A stretch of 64,000 bases of DNA from an uncultured Opitutaceae bacterium (GTDB lineage: Bacteria > Verrucomicrobiota > Verrucomicrobiia > Opitutales > Opitutaceae), in NCBI GenBank assembly GCA_951813085.1, contig OX638348.1:1125627-1189626 (forward strand). Direction: 5' to 3'. The translations under genes were made by a program, and so were the position numbers. Under the pieces are notes generated by a model. The model made no database searches. It saw only the letters and a program-made list of their open reading frames with translations, and was not told where the DNA came from. Each line of letters opens with the position of its first letter. Position 1 is the first letter of the stretch. Of this stretch, positions 17,358 through 26,736 are shown one piece after another.

Positions 17358-19928
17358 CTAGTTTGCGACGATGTTCAAAATCTTGCCTGGGACGAAGATG
17401 ACTTTGCGTATCGTTTTTCCGTCGATCTGCGCCTTCACTCTTGGCTCTTGTTTCGCTTGTTCAAGGACATCCGCCTCTGTTGCCGCGCTAGGGACCATGG
17501 CTTGGCCGCGAAATTTGCCGTTAACTTGAAAAACGATCTTTACCTCGTCGCTCACCAATTTCGATTCGTCCACCTCGGGCCAAGGACCGAAGGCAACCGA
17601 TTGGCGTTCGCCGAGGCGATGCCACAGCTCTTCCCCGATATGCGGAGCCATAGGAGACAGCAATTGCACAAACGCCTTGGCGGTTGGCGGTTGGATCTCT
17701 TCGCAAGTTTGGAGATGATTGATGAGTATCATCAGCTGGGAAATCGCCGTATTGAAGCTCAGCGTATCCAAGTCATGGCTCACTTTTTGTATCGTCTGAT
17801 TTAGCAGCGTTTGCGTTTCGGATGATTCCTCGGCGCCGTCCTTGATCTTCGGATGCAGTTCGCCATCCTTGCCCACGATTTCACGCCAAACCTTATTCAA
17901 GAATCGGTTGATGCCGCCAATGCCTTTCGAGTTCCATGGCTTGCGCGCTTCGAGAGGTCCGAGGAACATCAAGTAGAGACGAAGCGTATCCGCTCCGTAC
18001 TGATTGACGACTTCGACAGGGTCGACTCCATTTCCGGCGCTCTTGGAGATTTTTTTGCCGTCTTCTCCCAGCAGCATTCCTTGATGGAAGAGCTTGCTAA
18101 AGGGTTCTTTCGTGGGGACGGCTCCCTCGTCGTAAAGGACCTTGTGCCAAAATCGGGCGTAGAGCAGGTGGAGAACCGCGTGCTCTGCCCCACCGATATA
18201 CATATCGGGCGTCTTCCAGTACTCGAGCGCTTCAGTTGAAGCCAGAGCTTCGGCGTTCGTTGGATCCATGTAGCGCAAGTAGTACCAGCAAGAACCGGCC
18301 CATTGCGGCATGGTATTCGTTTCCCTTGAGGCGCGTATCCACATTTCCCCTTCAGGTTTCTCTCCCGAAGCGGGAACGAAGGCGCCGCTTTGATAATTGT
18401 ACCAAATCTCCATCCAATCATCCGCTTTCTTTAGCGGACTTTCGCCGGTTCCTGCGGGCTCGTACGATTCAACGTCAGGCAGCTTCAATGGCAATGAGGA
18501 CGGAGGAACCGGCAGGGCAAAACGCTCGCCATCCTCGTCTTTGTAGGCAACTGGTTCCGGGGGAAGCCACTCGTTCAGAACGCCGCTGGCGACGGCTTTC
18601 CGGTAGTCTTCCTCAGTTACCCAAGCGACGGGAAAGGGCTCGCCCCAATATCGTTGTCGCGAGAATAGCCAATCCCTGAGCTTGTATTGCGTGCTTTCCT
18701 CGCCAGTTCCTGCTTCGCCTAGTCTAGCGGTGATACGCTTCTTCGCCTCCTGCCATTCGAGCCCATCGAACTCGCCCGAATTTATGAGGACTCCGCCCCC
18801 TATGCAGGGAAGGGCGTCATCTCCATCGCCTTTGATGACTTGGATAATCGGGAGATCGAATTGCTCAGCGAATTCAAAGTCGCGGGTGTCGTGAGCGGGC
18901 ACAGCCATAATCGCTCCGGTTCCGTAGCTGATGAGGACGTAATCAGCGATCCAGACGGGCATCTTGCCTCCGGTCAGCGGATGAATCGCGTACGAGCCGG
19001 TGAATACCCCGGTCTTGTCCTTGGCGAGATCGGTTCGTTCTAGGTCGCTTTTAGCAGCTGCGCTGGCGACGTAACGGGAAACCTCGTCCTTCTTTTCCGG
19101 TTGGGTGAGCGCTTCGACCAGTGGATGCTCGGGAGATAGGACCATGTAGGTGGCTCCCATGAGCGTGTCGGGCCGCGTCGTGTAGATTTCTAGGGACTCG
19201 TCCAGTCCTTCGAGGGCGAATCGGGCGGTCGCTCCGGTCGATTTGCCGATCCATTCGGCCTGCATTTTCTTTGTGGAAGCGGGCCAATCGATCCCGTCGA
19301 GATCCTCAAGAAGGCGATCCGCGTACGCAGTGATGCGCAGCACCCATTGGCGGAGGTTGCGGCGGGTAACGGGATGGTTTCCGCGCTCGGACTTGCCATC
19401 GATCACTTCTTCGTTGGCGAGAACGGTAGCGAGCTCCTCGCACCACCAAACCGGGCGCTTGTCGACATAGGCGAGTCCTCGCTTGAAGAGTTGAAGGAAG
19501 ATCCACTGGGTCCAGCGGTAGTAGTTGGGATCGGTGGTATCGACCTCGCGATCGTAGTCGTAGCAAAAACCAACCGATTTGAGCTGCTTCCTGAAATGGG
19601 CGATGCGCTCGATCGAGGTTTTCCGAGGATGGTTGCCTGTCTTGATCGCGTATTGCTCGGTGGGGAGACCAAATGCGTCCCAGCCAATTGGATGGAGAAC
19701 GTTTTTTCCCTTGGCCCGCTGATACCGGGCCAGGATGTCGGAGCCGGTATAGCCAAGCGGATGCCCTATGTGAAGACCTGCGCCGGACGGGTAAGGAAAC
19801 ATGCTTAGCACGTAGTACTTCTCCCGGTCCGTATCGTTTGACGCTGCAAAGGTCTTGCGGTCTTCCCAGTATTTCTGCCAGGTAGACTCAATTTCAGTAA
19901 AATTGTATTCAGGGCTGTTAGAGGCCAT
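17358..19928 (-). CDS. leuS: leucyl-tRNA synthetase
   Basis: An 856-residue class I aminoacyl-tRNA synthetase charging tRNA-Leu. The HIGH motif is at residues 53-56 (GLHIGHPLGY); the editing domain is inserted after ATVLANEEV, and the second signature is KKISKSAGNG. A C-terminal anticodon-binding domain and the LeuRS-specific tail are complete. The frame is unbroken over 2.57 kb. It is transcribed away from the HtrA gene, with only about 20-50 bp between the two starts, so both promoters must overlap or lie inside the genes. Confidence 0.97.
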   Translation of the reverse strand: MASNSPEYNFTEIESTWQKYWEDRKTFAASNDTDREKYYVLSMFPYPSGAGLHIGHPLGYTGSDILARYQRAKGKNVLHPIGWDAFGLPTEQYAIKTGNHPRKTSIERIAHFRKQLKSVGFCYDYDREVDTTDPNYYRWTQWIFLQLFKRGLAYVDKRPVWWCEELATVLANEEVIDGKSERGNHPVTRRNLRQWVLRITAYADRLLEDLDGIDWPASTKKMQAEWIGKSTGATARFALEGLDESLEIYTTRPDTLMGATYMVLSPEHPLVEALTQPEKKDEVSRYVASAAAKSDLERTDLAKDKTGVFTGSYAIHPLTGGKMPVWIADYVLISYGTGAIMAVPAHDTRDFEFAEQFDLPIIQVIKGDGDDALPCIGGGVLINSGEFDGLEWQEAKKRITARLGEAGTGEESTQYKLRDWLFSRQRYWGEPFPVAWVTEEDYRKAVASGVLNEWLPPEPVAYKDEDGERFALPVPPSSLPLKLPDVESYEPAGTGESPLKKADDWMEIWYNYQSGAFVPASGEKPEGEMWIRASRETNTMPQWAGSCWYYLRYMDPTNAEALASTEALEYWKTPDMYIGGAEHAVLHLLYARFWHKVLYDEGAVPTKEPFSKLFHQGMLLGEDGKKISKSAGNGVDPVEVVNQYGADTLRLYLMFLGPLEARKPWNSKGIGGINRFLNKVWREIVGKDGELHPKIKDGAEESSETQTLLNQTIQKVSHDLDTLSFNTAISQLMILINHLQTCEEIQPPTAKAFVQLLSPMAPHIGEELWHRLGERQSVAFGPWPEVDESKLVSDEVKIVFQVNGKFRGQAMVPSAATEADVLEQAKQEPRVKAQIDGKTIRKVIFVPGKILNIVAN

Positions 19929-19948
19929 TTTCTTGGAAAAAGGACGCT

Positions 19949-21322
19949 ATGTTGGTTAAAATGCACCCTCCGTCAATCATGGTTAAAATTGGAAAGCAAT
20001 TCGCCCGCTGCGGCGCTCTGGCAGGGCTGATTTTCTTGTTCTCCGCTGATTTGTTCGGGGGAATTTTCTTCGATCGCCTTTTGGAATCAGTTGTTCGGAT
20101 AGATGTCAGGGAGACGACATTCGCTGGCGGTTCGACGCGATTGGTTTCCGGAGTGGGTTCCGGTGTTATCCTTTCCCGCGATGGCTTGGTGATGACCAAT
20201 GCCCATGTCGTGAGTCCGCAGGCAGTGGATATTTGGGTAACGCTCGCGAATCTGGAACGCGTGCAAGCGGAACTGCTGGGCTGGGATCATTGGACAGACT
20301 TGGCTCTTTTGCGACTGGATATGGATGAGGTGTCGCGTCGGAAATTGGAATTCTCAGTGGCGAAATTTGGAAATTCCGACAAGCTAAAGCCGGGACAGAC
20401 TGTTTATGCTGTGGGGACACCGCATGGCTTGTCTCGGACCGTCACAAAAGGGATCATCTCGAACAAAGACCGATACTATCATGACTCTTCTGGAATTCGT
20501 GGATATGAAACGGGATTTTTCAATACATGGCTCCAAACCGATGCCGCAATCAATCCAGGGAATAGCGGTGGACCGCTCGTAAATGAATCGGGTCGGGTAG
20601 TGGGAATCAACACGCGTACCTATCTTGGAGCGGACAATCTTGGATTTGCCATCCCCGAGAAGACGGCTCGATCTGTGATGAGCCACCTTGAGGCTCATGG
20701 CGAGGTTGAGCGAAGCTATATCGGATTGGCACCAGGGTTTCTCCAAGATTTGGAGACATTCTATTCCCTCGAAGCGAACCAGGGGATGCTGATCAATAGC
20801 GTAGATCCAGGCTCGCCTGCTGCGCTTGCGGGCGTGAAAGCAAGCGACATCGTCCTATCCTTGAATGGGAAGAAGCTGGATGGGAGATTCCCGGAGCAAA
20901 TTCCTCCAATTCGCAATTTGATCGCTAGCTATCCTGTCGGGTCTTCCTTGACTCTGGAAGTGAAGCGGGGCGGCGAATTGATGCTGATCGTGGTAGAAAC
21001 CGAGCGATTGGAGAGTCGAGTCGGAGATGAATGGGCGTTCGAGAAATGGGGGCTAACGGTTCGCGAAGTATCGCGCTCATTCGCTCGAGAGCTGCAGCTG
21101 ACGTCCGACGATGGGGTGGTAGTAATTGGGACTCAATCCGCATTTCCTGCTGATAAAGCGGGCTTGAGACGGGGCGACGTAATATCGAAAATTAATCAAA
21201 CGAACTTGATTGGGCTGGACGATTTGAAAGAGATATACGAATCCTACAGCTCGAATCCCGACCCGTTGCTTATGGAGACCCTCCGCAATCGGACGGTCTC
21301 GTTTAAAGTGCTAAAGCCATAG
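19949..21322 (+). CDS. HtrA/DegP-like periplasmic serine protease with two PDZ domains
   Basis: A 457-residue S1C protease. A hydrophobic N-terminus (a signal peptide, best from the Met at residue 11, position 19979) precedes a trypsin-like domain with full triad: His86 (NAHVV), Asp117 (HWTDLALL) and Ser206 (NPGNSGGPL). Two PDZ domains follow, about residues 260-350 and 370-455 (GSPAALAGVKASDIVLSLNG; PADKAGLRRGDVISKIN). Expected role: quality control of periplasmic or outer-membrane proteins. The paralogous gene with the same layout starts 9 bp downstream. Confidence 0.92.
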   Translation: MLVKMHPPSIMVKIGKQFARCGALAGLIFLFSADLFGGIFFDRLLESVVRIDVRETTFAGGSTRLVSGVGSGVILSRDGLVMTNAHVVSPQAVDIWVTLANLERVQAELLGWDHWTDLALLRLDMDEVSRRKLEFSVAKFGNSDKLKPGQTVYAVGTPHGLSRTVTKGIISNKDRYYHDSSGIRGYETGFFNTWLQTDAAINPGNSGGPLVNESGRVVGINTRTYLGADNLGFAIPEKTARSVMSHLEAHGEVERSYIGLAPGFLQDLETFYSLEANQGMLINSVDPGSPAALAGVKASDIVLSLNGKKLDGRFPEQIPPIRNLIASYPVGSSLTLEVKRGGELMLIVVETERLESRVGDEWAFEKWGLTVREVSRSFARELQLTSDDGVVVIGTQSAFPADKAGLRRGDVISKINQTNLIGLDDLKEIYESYSSNPDPLLMETLRNRTVSFKVLKP

Positions 21323-21331
21323 GCTGCTATC

Positions 21332-22726
21332 ATGTCGTTTCGCCACCAATACCTTGCAATGCTTCTTGGATGCCTCAGCGCGTATCCGCTTCAATTACAG
21401 GGCGCTCCCGCGATCGATACGCTGTTCGAAGAACGGTCGCAATCGGTAGTGGTGGTTGAGTTTTTCGTTAAGACGGAAATCGATCGCAGTCCTATGTCCG
21501 TAAACGGAATCGTAATCGACGGCAATGGGACGATACAATTGCCCGCATCATCGGTTCCCAGTTGGATTCCCGTGGATCGATTAAGAGAGTTCAAGGTTTA
21601 CCGCCTGGGAGATTCGGAGTCTGTCGATGCGGAATACCTCGGCAGCGATCGGCTCCACAGCTGGCATTACGTTCGCGCGGATTCATCGATTTGGCCAAAG
21701 CTGAAGCCAGTGACGGACTATGCCCTAGCCGAGTTGAAAACGGGTCAGCCGCTTTGGGGAATCGGCGTGGCGACCAAAGACTTGGACTTTACGCCCTATT
21801 TCATGAGGGCGGAAGTATCGACGATTCAAAAGCTGCCGGAGACGGTGGGATTCGCTACCAGTGAAATCACCAGTCCTGGTTCTCTTCTATTTACGGATGA
21901 CGGGGCGTTTGCTGGGTGGGGAAGCAGTTCGCTCAATATGGAGCGCTACCTTACGATCGAGGGAAACCGTTATCAGGCGTATTTGAGAAAGCCTGACCAG
22001 AGCACGACATTCTATGTGGCTTCTGAATTGGTGAAGACATTGGGAAATATCCCATCGTCGCCAGAAATCAATGACTTAACTTGGTTGGGTGTTGTTGGTC
22101 TTCAGACGATAGACGATGAGGTCGCCGAACTGATGGGGTTGGGAGATCGGGCCGCTATTTCGATCAGTCAGATTATCAAGGGAAGCCCGGCTGAGAAAGC
22201 AGGTCTTCAAGAGCGGGATATGGTCCTGTCGGTGGATGGCGTTCCTTTGAAGCGATATACGCCACGCCGCGTAGTTGTCTCCGATTTCGAGCAGCAGATC
22301 GCTAAGAAGGAAATCGGAGAACGCATGACGCTCGAGATCGCTCGCGGCGATAGCCGGGTAGAAATCGATGTAACGATTGAGCAGTCTCCCAAACTCGTGC
22401 GGGAAGCGGACCGGCGGTACTTCGAGGGAATGGGCTTTACGATTCGCGAGTTCGTCGTATACGACAATGTTTCATTGAAGCTCGATCTTGAGATCGATGA
22501 GGTTCCGGGCGTAATCGTCAGTTTCGTTAAGCCCAGTAGCGATGCTCAAACGGGAGGCGCTCAAGTGGGCGATCTAATCAAGGAAATCGATGGGCAGGCT
22601 ATCAGCAGCTATGATCAGGCGGCTTCGATTCTGGAATCGCTCGAATCAGATTCGAGCAAAAAGGAATTCGTTGCCCTCGTCGCTCGTGGAGCGGAGACCG
22701 CCGTCTTGAGAATTGCATTGAACTAG
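21332..22726 (+). CDS. catalytically dead HtrA-like protein with two PDZ domains
   Basis: A 464-residue secreted protein with the same domain order as the upstream HtrA: signal peptide (residues 1-25), degenerate trypsin-like domain, PDZ1 (GSPAEKAGLQERDMVLSVDG) and PDZ2 (GGAQVGDLIKEIDG). None of the triad can be found: the His position is inside GTIQLPASSV, and the Ser motif GNSGG is replaced by TSPGSLLFTDDG. The protein is intact and co-directional, so it is probably a folded pseudo-protease that binds ligands or regulates its active neighbour, not a decayed gene. The role is inferred. Confidence 0.78.
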   Translation: MSFRHQYLAMLLGCLSAYPLQLQGAPAIDTLFEERSQSVVVVEFFVKTEIDRSPMSVNGIVIDGNGTIQLPASSVPSWIPVDRLREFKVYRLGDSESVDAEYLGSDRLHSWHYVRADSSIWPKLKPVTDYALAELKTGQPLWGIGVATKDLDFTPYFMRAEVSTIQKLPETVGFATSEITSPGSLLFTDDGAFAGWGSSSLNMERYLTIEGNRYQAYLRKPDQSTTFYVASELVKTLGNIPSSPEINDLTWLGVVGLQTIDDEVAELMGLGDRAAISISQIIKGSPAEKAGLQERDMVLSVDGVPLKRYTPRRVVVSDFEQQIAKKEIGERMTLEIARGDSRVEIDVTIEQSPKLVREADRRYFEGMGFTIREFVVYDNVSLKLDLEIDEVPGVIVSFVKPSSDAQTGGAQVGDLIKEIDGQAISSYDQAASILESLESDSSKKEFVALVARGAETAVLRIALN

Positions 22727-22735
22727 CAGCGATCG

Positions 22736-24717
22736 CTACACGTAAGCGTATTCAAGATCCTCTTTCGTAATCGCGATGTTGCGGCTCAGGTCGTCGAATG
22801 CGGTTTCATTCTCTTGAATCTTATGAATGAGATCTGCATTTTCCTTTTTCAAGTATTCTGGCGAATTCTTTATCTTTGCTCGCTTGCTAGATGCTTTCGC
22901 GGCTCGTTGGAGCTTCCATCCGGGAACGAGCGCTAGGCTTGAGACTATGCCAATGAAACTTGCGAAGTAGGCGATCGCATCGATAGGAGAAGGTTGCGTA
23001 ATTCCGAAAAGTATAGCAATGACGGATACGAATCCGATTAGCCCAATGTATGCTCCGTTCTTGCCATCGACTAGTTTTTTATCGGGCGCATTCGGTACGG
23101 GTGTACCATTTTTCTGGAACCGCTTCAGCAGTATGCTGACCTGGGAGTGCTTTCCTTGAAGGGTTTGTAGCCTCTCTTGAGCGACTTTCAAAGAGCGGTC
23201 CAAATCTTCGAGCTGTTGCTGCAACCATTGTTGACGTTGTTCCCAAAGAGACGAGGCTTTCTCGCTGATGGATGTGATTCCTTCGTGACTTAGATTCGTA
23301 GCGGTATCGAAGAGGTCTTGGCGAATGCGTTCTGAAATATGCGTATATTTTTTTCTCCGCGCGAAGTAGGAGTCCTTGGTTTCGAGAAAATTCGATATTT
23401 CCTGCGAGCGTTCTCCGAATAGGGCATTGCAACTTTCGGATTCAATCCAGCGAAGGCCTGATAGTAGATAGAGAGTAGAGCGGTCTTCTTTGGACGGAAC
23501 GTTGCGAATTAAGCGGGCGTAGGGTAACCAACGTTTCTCCGCATCTCGAAACGAGTCGCTTTCGCTGATCGAGCTGATTGCTGCGGAGCGAAATCCGTCG
23601 GGTAGCGTGTATGAATTGCCGTTTCCTGATTCTCGAAGCGGTACGTTTGGCATTTGGGAGAGCCATCGCAAGGTTTCGCTTGATTTTCCGCGACCGGCGA
23701 TCGCGCCTTCGCAAAGCGTCTCTGGCAACGAGCAAATAGCAAGTTGAGCGCGTTCTTCCTCCGTAAACGTAGAGAATAGAGGAATAAAATTCTCGCTCGA
23801 ATGCTCTTGGCTCTCGCTTTTGGATTGTTCGATCGCTTTGATCGCTGTGGCAGGATAGCCCAGGCTCTTGACGAATACGAACCGCGACTCTTCTTTCGAG
23901 CAACCGTTCCGATGAGCGATTCGATGCTGGCAGGGCGCAATTGGAAGTCCTTTGTATAGACGTCCCATTCTCCCCATGAATGATCTGTGGGATGGAGCCT
24001 GATCGGCTCGTCCGTCTCTTCGATCAGTATCAGGTTTCTTCTATAGGGCCCATTGGAAGCGGCGGGGATTACATAGTCGCGGAACCAGTCACGCACGGAT
24101 CCAGAAAGGACGCCTTGGTCAGTCAGATGGAGTAGTATTAGATCCGCTCCCATAGACTGTAGCGGAAGGGCATCCAAGAATGCTTCCGCTTGGTTGCCGG
24201 CGCGATTGTTTCCCAGTCCCACTGAAACCTCCATTTCCTCTCGAATGAACGATGTTCGGCCCACCGACGACGCTGCTGCAGCATTGATGTAGGGCTTCTT
24301 GTTCGTGGCGATCGAGGAGCGGGTTATCAGGAGGGAGTCGTCAGAGCGAATGGGATCGATCTTTCCTTTTTGAGACTCTTCCAGCCTTTTGGAAATGGAT
24401 TCTTCGCGGTCTGGATTCTGAGGGAATTGGACGGCTTCGCTGCATGCCGCTATGAACTCTTGAGGGGTATCGATCGAGCTTTCGGTTTGGGGCGTGAGCC
24501 ATACCACCTTCTTGCGCTCCATAAGGCTAGATTCACGCAGCGTATCAAGGAACGTGGTTTTCCCAACGGCCTTGTTTCCCCAGAGATTGAAAACGCGACT
24601 GGAATAAAGATTGAAGTCGTCGAGCGGCAAAAGGGAGGCGAACTCGACTAGTTCGTCTGTCCTCGCGATCAAGCTTTCCGGCTCGTCGATCGTCAATTCT
24701 TGAGTATTTTCGTTCAT
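22736..24717 (-). pseudogene. P-loop NTPase with coiled coil and C-terminal membrane hairpin, split by a frameshift
   Basis: Two overlapping frames (24717 to about 23895, then to 22736) join into one ~660-residue protein if one A is added to an AAA run at 23894-23896; the join then reads VARKEESRFVFVKSLG. The N-terminus has Walker A GNKAVGKTT (residues about 47-55) and a Walker B-like NLILIEETDE near 230. A helical, winged-helix-like region and a long coiled coil (WEQRQQWLQQQLEDL) follow, then two membrane helices (YIGLIGFVSVIAILFG and AIAYFASFIGIVSSLAL) and a basic tail. This suggests a STAND-like ATPase tethered to the inner membrane. I do not recognise a named family. It lies 125 bp after the ATP-grasp gene, same strand. 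Confidence 0.7.
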
Positions 24718-24842
24718 ATTTGCGATAGAGGATACTACTCCTCTTTGCGAATCGGCTTTCCGATGCGATCTGTTTAGGAAGCGCCGGCCTATGCGCGCAA
24801 ATTTTATGATTTGCTATCGGAATACGAAGCGTAAGCGTCGAT

Positions 24843-25802
24843 TCAATGGCTGGGGAAGTCGAATACGGATTCCCGGAATCGCAGCATCCTCAATCCGCTT
24901 GTCCACGAGTCGAATGCTTCTAGCGCCCGATCCTCTAGCGTTTCTTGGATGAGCCATTCGATGAACTCGCCTTTTGCCTTGTCGGCCAGTGGATATCCGC
25001 CCCCGATCCGAGGGTTGATTTCGATTGCGAGAGCGGATTCGGACTCTGGATCGTAAAAGGCTTGGATATTGATCGGTCCCCAGAGACCTGGAGTCGCTTC
25101 GACGATTGTTTGGGCGAGATGGGCGAGCGCCGGGATTCGCTCCGTAGTCGCCTGCATCGATTCTCCATTTTCCACGGCGATGCGGCGATGCGGAATTTCG
25201 CAAAGGCAGCGACCGTCCTTGGAAACGTATGCGTTGATGGTGTATTCGATTCCTGGAGCGATGGCCTGCGCTAGGAATTCCTCTGATGATGCGAGCTGGG
25301 CGATTGTCTCAATTTTGTCCACGAAGTGGACTCGATCGCTGCCAGAACCGTATACGGGTTTAGCGATTAACGGAAGCTGCGGCACTATTAATTCTGGAGA
25401 CTCCGGATCGAGCGCGAACGTTTTTGGCGTTGGGATGCCTGATCTCGTGAAATGCTCGAACGTGTTCAGTTTATTGATACACATTTCAATAGAATCGACT
25501 GAAGAGACCCCAATCTGAATGCCGCGTTCCTGGAAGCGAGGCTTTGCCTTAGCAAAGGCCTTCAAGGTGGAATGGCGACTTGGAATTACGAGACCAATCG
25601 CTTGGTCGCTGCAATAGTCGAGAAGGGCATCCAGACTCGAGCTGGTATCGATTGTCTCGAACACATCGGCGAAGTGCCGAGTGGGAGCATTCTCGTTTTC
25701 GTCGGTAGCGAAAAAAGTGGCTCCGCGTTTCCTGGCGGAGAGGGCCACGATTCGAGCGAGGGCGACTTTGCTGCCGGCTGAAGAAAGGAGTATATTGCGC
25801 AT
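24843..25802 (-). CDS. ATP-grasp enzyme, carbamoyl-phosphate-synthase-like
   Basis: A 319-residue cytosolic protein. The N-terminal Rossmann-like region (MRNILLSSAGSKVALARIVALSARKRG) and a later ATP-grasp fold (LPLIAKPVYGSGSDRVHFV nucleotide loop, ALAIEINPRIGGGYPLA with the Mg-binding Glu and Asn) match the CarB-like ATP-grasp group that forms peptide-like or carboxyl-phosphate bonds. Relatives often sit in surface-sugar or flagellin-modification clusters, and this one lies directly beyond the flagellin terminator, so a tailoring role on a nonulosonic acid is possible but unproven. Confidence 0.82.
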   Translation of the reverse strand: MRNILLSSAGSKVALARIVALSARKRGATFFATDENENAPTRHFADVFETIDTSSSLDALLDYCSDQAIGLVIPSRHSTLKAFAKAKPRFQERGIQIGVSSVDSIEMCINKLNTFEHFTRSGIPTPKTFALDPESPELIVPQLPLIAKPVYGSGSDRVHFVDKIETIAQLASSEEFLAQAIAPGIEYTINAYVSKDGRCLCEIPHRRIAVENGESMQATTERIPALAHLAQTIVEATPGLWGPINIQAFYDPESESALAIEINPRIGGGYPLADKAKGEFIEWLIQETLEDRALEAFDSWTSGLRMLRFRESVFDFPSH

Positions 25803-25851
25803 CGAGGAATCTCGTCGGATTCAGCCGATCCCTTAACGCTAGGGCAATATC

Positions 25852-25884
25852 AAAAAAAGTGGCTTTCCGGAATGGAGAGCCACT
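25852..25884 (-). terminator. rho-independent terminator of flagellin 1
   Basis: On the minus strand an 11-bp stem (arms 25884-25874 and 25868-25858, one G-T pair, 5-nt loop) is followed by seven U residues (25858-25852). It starts 24 bp after the flagellin stop and isolates it from the ATP-grasp gene. Confidence 0.95.
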
Positions 25885-25907
25885 TGAAGTAAAACGATAA
25901 AGATAGC

Positions 25908-26696
25908 TTATCCAAGCAATCTGAGAGCAATCGCGCTCGAAGCGTTCGCTTGACCAAGCATGGCAGAACCCGCTTGAACAAGGATGTTGGCGCGTGCCAA
26001 CTGAGTCGATTCGGTTGCAACGTCCACATCGATGATGCGGCTGTTTGCAGCCTCGAGGTTTTGCTTGTTGACCGTCAACATGTCCGAAGCGAATGTTAAC
26101 TGGCTGGCTTGAGCTCCATTTTCCGCACGAAGCGTAGCAACGTTTTCGATAGCGGTTGTGAGCTGAGCGAGCGTAACGTCTGCCAAATCGTCTGCGCTGG
26201 TAGCATTCGTTACTGCATTGCCCAAAGCAGCTTGGTTGATGGCGATTGTGGACTGCTGATCTTCTGTCGTAGCAACGGAGAGCGTTGTTGCAGAAGCTGC
26301 CGAAGTGAAGATAGATACACCATTGAACGTTTCTCCAGAGATAGCGGTAAGCTGTGCCTTGAGAACGTCGAATTCTGTATCGTAGTTCGCAACGTCTGCA
26401 GCGAGCGTCTTCAGTTCTGACATACGGTCAAGAACCTTGGCCGCGGTTTGGAAAGCGCCATCCTGAGTTTGGAGGAAAGACTGCGCGTTCGCTATGTTCG
26501 TATTTACTGCATCAGTACGCTTGATAGCAGCAGATAGTTTCATAGATACAGCGAGTCCACCAGCATCATCAGAGGGAGCGGTGATTTTCAAACCACTTGA
26601 CAAGCGGTTAAGGCTCTTTTGCAGCAACATGTTGCTGCTGTTGAGGTTGTTTTTCGCGATCATAGCCGCGGAGTTGGTATTTATTGTAACTGACAT
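25908..26696 (-). CDS. fliC: flagellin 1
   Basis: A complete 262-residue flagellin. The N-terminal D0/D1 region (INTNSAAMIAKNNLNSSN, LNRLSSGLKITAPSDDAGGLAVS) and C-terminal D1/D0 region (NLEAANSRIIDVDVATESTQLARANILVQAG, ending IALRLLG) are canonical; the variable D2/D3 region is almost absent, giving a very short flagellin. Ser and Thr in the middle (residues 130-170) are plausible sites for pseudaminic acid. The leader has a structured CsrA-like site, the gene ends at a strong terminator, and no clear sigma-28 element was found upstream. It is about 570 bp downstream of flagellin 2. Confidence 0.97.
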   Translation of the reverse strand: MSVTINTNSAAMIAKNNLNSSNMLLQKSLNRLSSGLKITAPSDDAGGLAVSMKLSAAIKRTDAVNTNIANAQSFLQTQDGAFQTAAKVLDRMSELKTLAADVANYDTEFDVLKAQLTAISGETFNGVSIFTSAASATTLSVATTEDQQSTIAINQAALGNAVTNATSADDLADVTLAQLTTAIENVATLRAENGAQASQLTFASDMLTVNKQNLEAANSRIIDVDVATESTQLARANILVQAGSAMLGQANASSAIALRLLG

Positions 26697-26702
26697 ATTA
26701 TA

Positions 26703-26736
26703 TCATCCTTGATTTAAGCTGCGACATCCGTGCCGC
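26703..26736 (-). promoter_or_regulatory. CsrA-type translational control site in flagellin 1 leader
   Basis: The mRNA leader has a 5-bp hairpin (arms 26736-26732 and 26725-26721) whose hexaloop is ACGGAU, and a Shine-Dalgarno AAGGAUG at 26710-26704 that is itself a GGA site. The two GGA cores are 21 nt apart. CsrA dimers bind ANGGA in hairpin loops and bridge to a second GGA over the ribosome site, as on Bacillus hag mRNA. The same layout recurs before flagellin 2. A further hairpin lies upstream at 26767-26791. Confidence 0.55.

Noticed and set aside
23880-23905. Programmed -1 frameshift in the P-loop NTPase
   Set aside because: No X-XXY-YYZ slippery heptamer or downstream structure is present at the join; a lost A in AAA explains it more simply.
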